DNA of 64,000 nucleotides from NCBI GenBank assembly GCA_025163595.1, contig CP104100.1, forward strand, positions 2,852,001-2,916,000. The letters are read 5' to 3'. Positions 59,627 through 64,000 of this stretch are shown here, piece after piece (the stretch's first letter is position 1; each line of letters opens with the position of its first letter). The notes beneath the pieces are model-generated. The model ran no database searches. It was not told the DNA's origin and worked only from the letters and a program-made list of their open reading frames with translations. Source of the DNA: Phaeobacter sp. G2. GTDB taxonomy: Bacteria; Pseudomonadota; Alphaproteobacteria; Rhodobacterales; Rhodobacteraceae. The position numbers were made by a program, and so were the translations under genes.

Positions 59627-60587
59627 TTTCTCTCATATTCCAGCCCAGGAGGCAGATAATTTCCATTGCAACATGGGCCCCGGCAATTGCAGTCGCCCCG
59701 GTGGTGTCAAACGGAGGCGAGACCTCCACCACGTCACCGCCTTTGATATTGATCCCGGCGATCTCGCGCAAGATGCGAGCCGCCTGCGCAGAGGTAAGAC
59801 CGCCCCAGACAGGGGTGCCAGTGCCCGGTGCATAGGCAGGATCCAAGCCGTCGATATCAAAGCTGAGGTAGCAGGGCCGATCCCCGAGGATGGTTTTGAT
59901 CCGGGCCGCGGTTTCAACCGGGCCAATTTCATGCACGGTTGCCGCATCAATGATATTGACCCCCAGACTGTCTTCATTGGTGGTGCGGATGCCCACCTGC
60001 ACCGAGGTGGCCGGATCAACGATGCCTGATTTCACCGCCTTGTAGAACATGGTGCCATGATCGACGCGGGTAAAATCATCATCCGGCCAGGTGTCCGTAT
60101 GGGCATCAAACTGCAACAGCGAGATCGGACCGTATTTCTCGGCATAGGCCTTGAGGATCGGAAAACTGATGTAGTGATCTCCGCCCAGCGTCACCGAGGC
60201 GGTATCGCTCGCAAGAATACCGCGCATGTGATTGCGCAGCGTATCCGGGAAAGCCGCCACATTCGCATAGTCAAAGGCCAGATCGCCATAGTCGACAATG
60301 GCCAGTTCACTCAGCGGATCATAGCCCCAGCCATAGGGGGCATCCGGGCTTTGCAATGCCGACGCCTCGCGGATTGCCCGTGGCCCCAAACGAGTGCCCG
60401 GGCGGTTGGTGACGGCCTGATCAAAGGGCACACCGGTTACCGCGATATCCGCGACGCTCAGGTCTTTGCTATAACGACGACGCGCAAAAGACAGCGCCCC
60501 GCCAAAGGTATTTTCAAAGCTAAGCCCCGTCAGCTCCTCGCGCGTGAAGGCCTGATCGACCTGTGTTTTTGCATCTTCCAGTGCCAT
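59619..60587 (-). CDS. speB: Agmatinase
   Basis: A 322-residue enzyme splitting agmatine into putrescine and urea. Its blocks are GGDHYIS, QFDAHTDTWPDDDF, DHGTMFYKAV and DIDGLDPAYAPGTGTPVWGG; the HGTMFY segment is typical of SpeB. It differs clearly from the neighbouring guanidinobutyrase-like gene, so the two are not recent duplicates. It is the first gene of a two-gene unit. Confidence 0.87.
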   Translation of the reverse strand: MALEDAKTQVDQAFTREELTGLSFENTFGGALSFARRRYSKDLSVADIAVTGVPFDQAVTNRPGTRLGPRAIREASALQSPDAPYGWGYDPLSELAIVDYGDLAFDYANVAAFPDTLRNHMRGILASDTASVTLGGDHYISFPILKAYAEKYGPISLLQFDAHTDTWPDDDFTRVDHGTMFYKAVKSGIVDPATSVQVGIRTTNEDSLGVNIIDAATVHEIGPVETAARIKTILGDRPCYLSFDIDGLDPAYAPGTGTPVWGGLTSAQAARILREIAGINIKGGDVVEVSPPFDTTGATAIAGAHVAMEIICLLGWNMRENG

Positions 60588-60775
60588 TTACCCACCCCCT
60601 TTGCATTTCCCGCCCCGCGGCGCCAAGCAAGTGAAACCGAGACGCCAAGACCAGAACGGTCAATTTTGATCATATTGCAAAGCCGGGATAGCCATTTTTA
60701 GAGCTCCTGTCACCTCAGCACCTGCTCCGACCGCCGCAAAGCCTGGCTCCAGCCGACTGCGGACCGGCCTTGCGC

Positions 60776-61951
60776 CTATCCCAGGGGCTGCGCCCGCTCC
60801 ACCACACGTGCAAAGAAGGAGGCGCCAATTGGGGCGATATCGTCGTTGAAATTGTACTTCGGGTGATGCAGGCCTGCGCTTTCGCCCTGGCCCAGGAAAA
60901 GATAGGCACCGGGACGCGCGTTCAACATATATGAGAAATCCTCGGCACCCATTTCGCGGCCACCATCAGCCTCGACATTCTCTGGCCCTGATACCTCCCC
61001 CGCGACCTCGGCTGCAAACCCCGCCTTGGCGGCGTCATTGATGGTCGCCGGATATCCGACCTCATAGTTCAACTCAGCTGTCACACCATAGCTCGCCGCT
61101 TGCCCCGCAACGATCTCCTCCATGCGGCGCATGACCATGGCCTGCACCTGCGGATTAAAAGTGCGCACCGTGCCATTGATATAGGCGGTATCCGGGATCA
61201 CATTGTCCACGGTTCCGGTATGAATTTGCGTCACCGAGACCACCAGATCCTCAAGCGTGTGATGGTTGCGGCTGATGATGGTTTGCAGCGCCTGGGCAAT
61301 GCCACAGGCCGCCATCACCGGATCACGGGTCTCATGCGGCATCGCCCCATGGCCACCAACCCCCTGAATATGAATGTGAAACGTATCCACGGCCGCCATC
61401 AACGCACCGGGCGTGGTCACAAAGCTGCCCACAGGCAATCCCGGCGCATTGTGCAGGGCATAGACTTCGCCAATATCAAAGCGCTCCATGATGCCTTCCT
61501 CGACCATGATCCGGGCGCCGCCAATGGCCTCTTCGGCGGGTTGAAAAATCAACGCCACCCGGCCAGAGAAGTTGCGCGTCTCCGCCAGATATTTGGCCGC
61601 CCCCAGCAGCATGGTTGTATGACCGTCATGGCCACAGGCATGCATGTTGCCCGCATGCTGCGAAGCATAGTCAACGCCGGTTTCTTCGGGGATGGGCAGC
61701 GCGTCCATATCGGCGCGCAATCCAATTGTCGGCCCCTGCCCCGGCGTGTTGCCCTGGCCATTGATGATGGCAACCATGCCAGAGGTGGCAATACCTTCGT
61801 GCAGCTCATCCACGCCAATCTCGCGCAGACGCTCCGCCACATAGGCGGCTGTCTTGGGCAGATCCAACGCCAATTCGGGGATCTGATGCAGACGCTGACG
61901 CCAGGTCTTCATCTCGGGGGCAAAATCAGCAATGCGGTTCACGACGGCCAT
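60776..61951 (-). CDS. M20-family amidohydrolase (hippurate hydrolase type)
   Basis: A 391-residue metallo-amidohydrolase. Typical motifs are RQRLHQIPELALDLPKTA, ADMDALPIPEETG, HACGHDGHTTMLLGAA, IFQPAEEAIGGARIM and MGAEDFSYML. It removes acyl groups from amino acids or related amides; the exact substrate is open. The start has AGGAG eight bases upstream; the frame to 62404 overlaps mazG on the other strand. It lies downstream of, and is co-oriented with, no close partner, but it is near the two ureohydrolase genes. Confidence 0.9.
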   Translation of the reverse strand: MAVVNRIADFAPEMKTWRQRLHQIPELALDLPKTAAYVAERLREIGVDELHEGIATSGMVAIINGQGNTPGQGPTIGLRADMDALPIPEETGVDYASQHAGNMHACGHDGHTTMLLGAAKYLAETRNFSGRVALIFQPAEEAIGGARIMVEEGIMERFDIGEVYALHNAPGLPVGSFVTTPGALMAAVDTFHIHIQGVGGHGAMPHETRDPVMAACGIAQALQTIISRNHHTLEDLVVSVTQIHTGTVDNVIPDTAYINGTVRTFNPQVQAMVMRRMEEIVAGQAASYGVTAELNYEVGYPATINDAAKAGFAAEVAGEVSGPENVEADGGREMGAEDFSYMLNARPGAYLFLGQGESAGLHHPKYNFNDDIAPIGASFFARVVERAQPLG

Positions 61952-62014
61952 GGGGTGGACTCCTGTGCGAGGATCGGGATTGATGCATCTGACACAGGAA
62001 CAAGAGAGGCTGCA

Positions 62015-62860
62015 ATGCCCGAAACACCGCCACCACCGCCTTTCGACATGGCATTGATACAAAACAAAACCGCTGGGATCGAGCGGCTGCTTGCAATCAT
62101 GCAGGCCCTGCGCGACCCCAGCCACGGCTGCCCCTGGGATCTGGAGCAGGATTTTGCCTCCATCGCCCCCTATACCATCGAAGAAGCCTACGAGGTCGCC
62201 GACGCAATTGAACGCCAGGCCTGGGATGAACTGAAGGGCGAATTGGGTGATTTGTTGTTCCAATCCGTCTTTCACGCCCAAATGGCGACTGAGGCCGGGC
62301 ATTTCACCTTCCAGGATGTGGTCACCACCATGTCCAACAAGATGGTTTCGCGGCACCCGCATGTTTTTGGCAATGAAACCCGCGACAAAAGCGCAGACCA
62401 ACAAACCGCCGACTGGGAGGCCATCAAGGCGGCCGAACGGGCAGGCAAGCAGGAAACCGGCACTTTAGACGGTGTCGCCGTGGGGCTGCCGGCCCTGCTG
62501 CGGGCCTACAAGTTGCAAAAGCGCGCCGCCCGCGTTGGCTTTGACTGGCCCGCGGTTGACCAGGTCATCGCCAAAATCGCCGAAGAAAGCGGCGAACTGG
62601 CTGAGGCCCGCACCGAGTTGAGCCAGATGGAGGTCGAAGAGGAATTTGGCGATCTGATGTTTGTCATGGCCAATCTTGGCCGCCACCTGGGTGTCGAGCC
62701 CGAAGCAGCCCTGCGCAAAGCCAATGCCAAATTCATCCGCCGCTTTGAAGGCGTCGAGGCCAAACTGGCCCTACTGGGAAAACGCCCCGAAGACAGCGAC
62801 CTGACGGAAATGGATGCACTGTGGGATGCCGTAAAGGCTGACGAGAAAACGTCAGACTGA
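62015..62860 (+). CDS. mazG: Nucleoside triphosphate pyrophosphohydrolase MazG
   Basis: A 281-residue housekeeping enzyme with two MazG repeats: DPSHGCPWDLEQDFASIAPY and EEAYEVADAIERQAWDELKG in the first, and KIAEESGELAEARTE with EEEFGDLMFVMANLGRHL in the second. The start (MPETPPPPPFDMA) follows GAGAGG; earlier codons are antisense to the amidohydrolase. It hydrolyses (d)NTPs to monophosphates. Confidence 0.93.
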   Translation: MPETPPPPPFDMALIQNKTAGIERLLAIMQALRDPSHGCPWDLEQDFASIAPYTIEEAYEVADAIERQAWDELKGELGDLLFQSVFHAQMATEAGHFTFQDVVTTMSNKMVSRHPHVFGNETRDKSADQQTADWEAIKAAERAGKQETGTLDGVAVGLPALLRAYKLQKRAARVGFDWPAVDQVIAKIAEESGELAEARTELSQMEVEEEFGDLMFVMANLGRHLGVEPEAALRKANAKFIRRFEGVEAKLALLGKRPEDSDLTEMDALWDAVKADEKTSD

Positions 62861-62971
62861 CCGCCGCGTCATCTTTCCCAAAACAATCAAAATCCGCGCG
62901 CCTCACCTGCGCGCGGCTGGACATTTCCAGTCGCCACTGCAACGCTCACCTTTTACCACAGGACCCCGCAT

Positions 62972-63913
62972 ATGACTGCCCGCAAAGTAATAATCGACAC
63001 CGACCCCGGACAGGACGATGCCGTCGCGCTGCTGCTGGCCCTGGCCAGCCCTGATGACATTAATGTGCTGGGAATTACCTGCGTTGCCGGCAATGTGCCG
63101 CTGCCGCTGACCCATAAAAACGCCCGCATCATCTGCGAGGTCGCAGGCCGCACCGATGTCCCGGTCTTTGCCGGTTGTGCGGCGCCGCTGTCGCGCCCCC
63201 TGGTCACCGCCGAAGAGGTGCACGGCAAAACAGGGCTGGATGGCCCCGAACTGTTTGAACCAACACTGCCGCTGCAGGATCAGGATGGCGTGGCGTTCAT
63301 TATCGACACCCTGCGACGTGAACCGGCTGGCACCGTAACGCTTTGTCCGCTGGGACCGCTCAGCAATATTGCCGCCGCCTTTCAGGCCGCGCCGGATATC
63401 ATTGAGCGCGTGCAAGAAATAGTACTGATGGGGGGCGCCTATTTTGAGGTCGGCAATGTCACGCCCGCGGCTGAGTTCAACATCTATGTCGACCCGGAAG
63501 CTGCTGACATTGTGCTGAAATCCGGCGTTCAAATCACCATGATGCCACTGGATGTCACCCACAAGGCCCTGACCACCCGCCCCCGTATCGAGGCACTGCG
63601 GGCCCTGGGTAATCGTGCCGGGTCTTTCACTGCAGAAATGCTCGATTTCTTTGAGCGGTTCGACATGGAGAAATATGGCTCTGACGGTGGCCCGCTGCAT
63701 GACCCCTGCGTGATTGCCTATCTGATCCAGCCCGCGCTGTTCTCAGGCCGCCAGGTCAACGTCGAGATTGAAACCCACTCAGAGCTCACTCTTGGTATGA
63801 CCGTCGCCGACTGGTGGGGTGTCACCACGCGCCCGCCCAATGCGCTGTTCATCGGTGATCTGGACGCCGAAGGGTTCTTTACCCTCATCACTGACCGTCT
63901 GGCCCGGTTGTGA
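62972..63913 (+). CDS. Inosine-uridine nucleoside hydrolase family protein
   Basis: A 313-residue N-ribohydrolase. The calcium-binding N-terminal motif is DTDPGQDDA (residues 9-17). Further family blocks are VTLCPLGPLSNIAAAF, VLMGGAYFEVGNVTPAAEFN and GGPLHDPCVIAYL. It cleaves ribonucleosides to base and ribose for salvage; base preference is not assigned. Its stop overlaps the next gene's GTG start. Confidence 0.92.
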   Translation: MTARKVIIDTDPGQDDAVALLLALASPDDINVLGITCVAGNVPLPLTHKNARIICEVAGRTDVPVFAGCAAPLSRPLVTAEEVHGKTGLDGPELFEPTLPLQDQDGVAFIIDTLRREPAGTVTLCPLGPLSNIAAAFQAAPDIIERVQEIVLMGGAYFEVGNVTPAAEFNIYVDPEAADIVLKSGVQITMMPLDVTHKALTTRPRIEALRALGNRAGSFTAEMLDFFERFDMEKYGSDGGPLHDPCVIAYLIQPALFSGRQVNVEIETHSELTLGMTVADWWGVTTRPPNALFIGDLDAEGFFTLITDRLARL

Positions 63914-64000
63914 GCGCCGCCCTGCATCTGGCCCGCCCTGAGCATCTGGAAAAGCTGCTCACCATGGTGGAGGCCTTCCATGTGGAAGAAGGCCTGGACA
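63910..64000 (+). CDS. Probable GNAT acetyltransferase, N-terminal part (cut by window edge)
   Basis: A frame opens with GTG overlapping the nucleoside hydrolase stop (GTGA). It reads MSAALHLARPEHLEKLLTMV then EAFHVEEGLD before the window ends. The beginning resembles GNAT N-acetyltransferases (ARPEDLEKLLPMV...FH.EEG). Only 30 residues are visible, so the family is a guess from the opening. Confidence 0.5.
   Translation, partial: MSAALHLARPEHLEKLLTMVEAFHVEEGLD

Noticed and set aside
61100..62014. Long upstream extension of mazG
   Set aside because: It lies antisense to the M20 amidohydrolase; MazG normally begins close to the PSHGCPWD block, which fits the ATG at 62015.

Overview
The window looks like a chromosomal segment of a marine alphaproteobacterium of the Rhodobacteraceae (Roseobacter clade, close to Phaeobacter, Leisingera or Ruegeria). 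The basis is gene content and style: high-GC third positions in the core genes, a TRAP-type malonate locus, a DUF4167 protein, an lptF-lptG-lptD-surA-pdxA-rsmA operon, pepA-holC, prmC-prfA order, and three IS1182-type elements of a kind common in this group. The genus was not resolved.

Positions 1-22,000 are accessory. They begin with the tail of an IS1182 element cut by the window edge. Next comes a five-gene envelope cassette (349-4311) I could not assign: a two-helix membrane protein, a secreted Cys protein, a secreted trypsin-like protease with a complete triad, and two tandem paralogous secreted proteins. A DUF1415 gene, a PQQ-type sugar dehydrogenase, an unassigned gene pair sharing a beta-rich domain (7038-8608) and a Ktr-like K+ uptake pair follow. 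A 5-kb island between two inverted IS1182 copies (11600-19652) carries one giant autotransporter adhesin with nine HYR-like repeats. Beyond it lies a prophage relic: a D12-class adenine methylase interrupted by one in-frame amber codon, and a frameshifted Rz1-like spanin.

Positions 22,000-41,500 hold metabolic and regulatory genes. These are an agmatinase-like ureohydrolase, an EnvZ-type kinase, an MBL hydrolase and tRNA-Asn with an accessory zinc-ribbon gene downstream. A complete malonate module follows: matB, malonyl-CoA decarboxylase and TRAP M/Q/P, with a divergent GntR/FCD regulator and a palindromic operator. Then come a SUOX-fold protein overlapping a large hybrid histidine kinase, a divergent LuxR-type response regulator, a cytochrome P450, a TfoX C-terminal-domain protein, ndk and a Bcr/CflA exporter.

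Positions 41,700-64,000 are mostly core housekeeping. They hold an ABC-F ATPase with MarC, a membrane-anchored aspartic protease, pepA-holC, the LPS transport/outer-membrane biogenesis operon lptFGD-surA-pdxA-rsmA, DUF4167, prfA-prmC and a DUF1499 gene. Two overlapping agmatinase/guanidinobutyrase genes, an M20 amidohydrolase, mazG, a nucleoside hydrolase and the start of a probable GNAT acetyltransferase complete the window.

The best candidates for something undescribed are the 349-4311 secreted protease cassette, whose two divergent genes share start-codon bases, and the 7038-8608 pair. The sharpest sequence-level observations are the interrupted dam gene with a preserved tail, the inverted IS pair that also shares about 72 bp beyond each IS end, and the 528-bp tandem duplication inside the adhesin.
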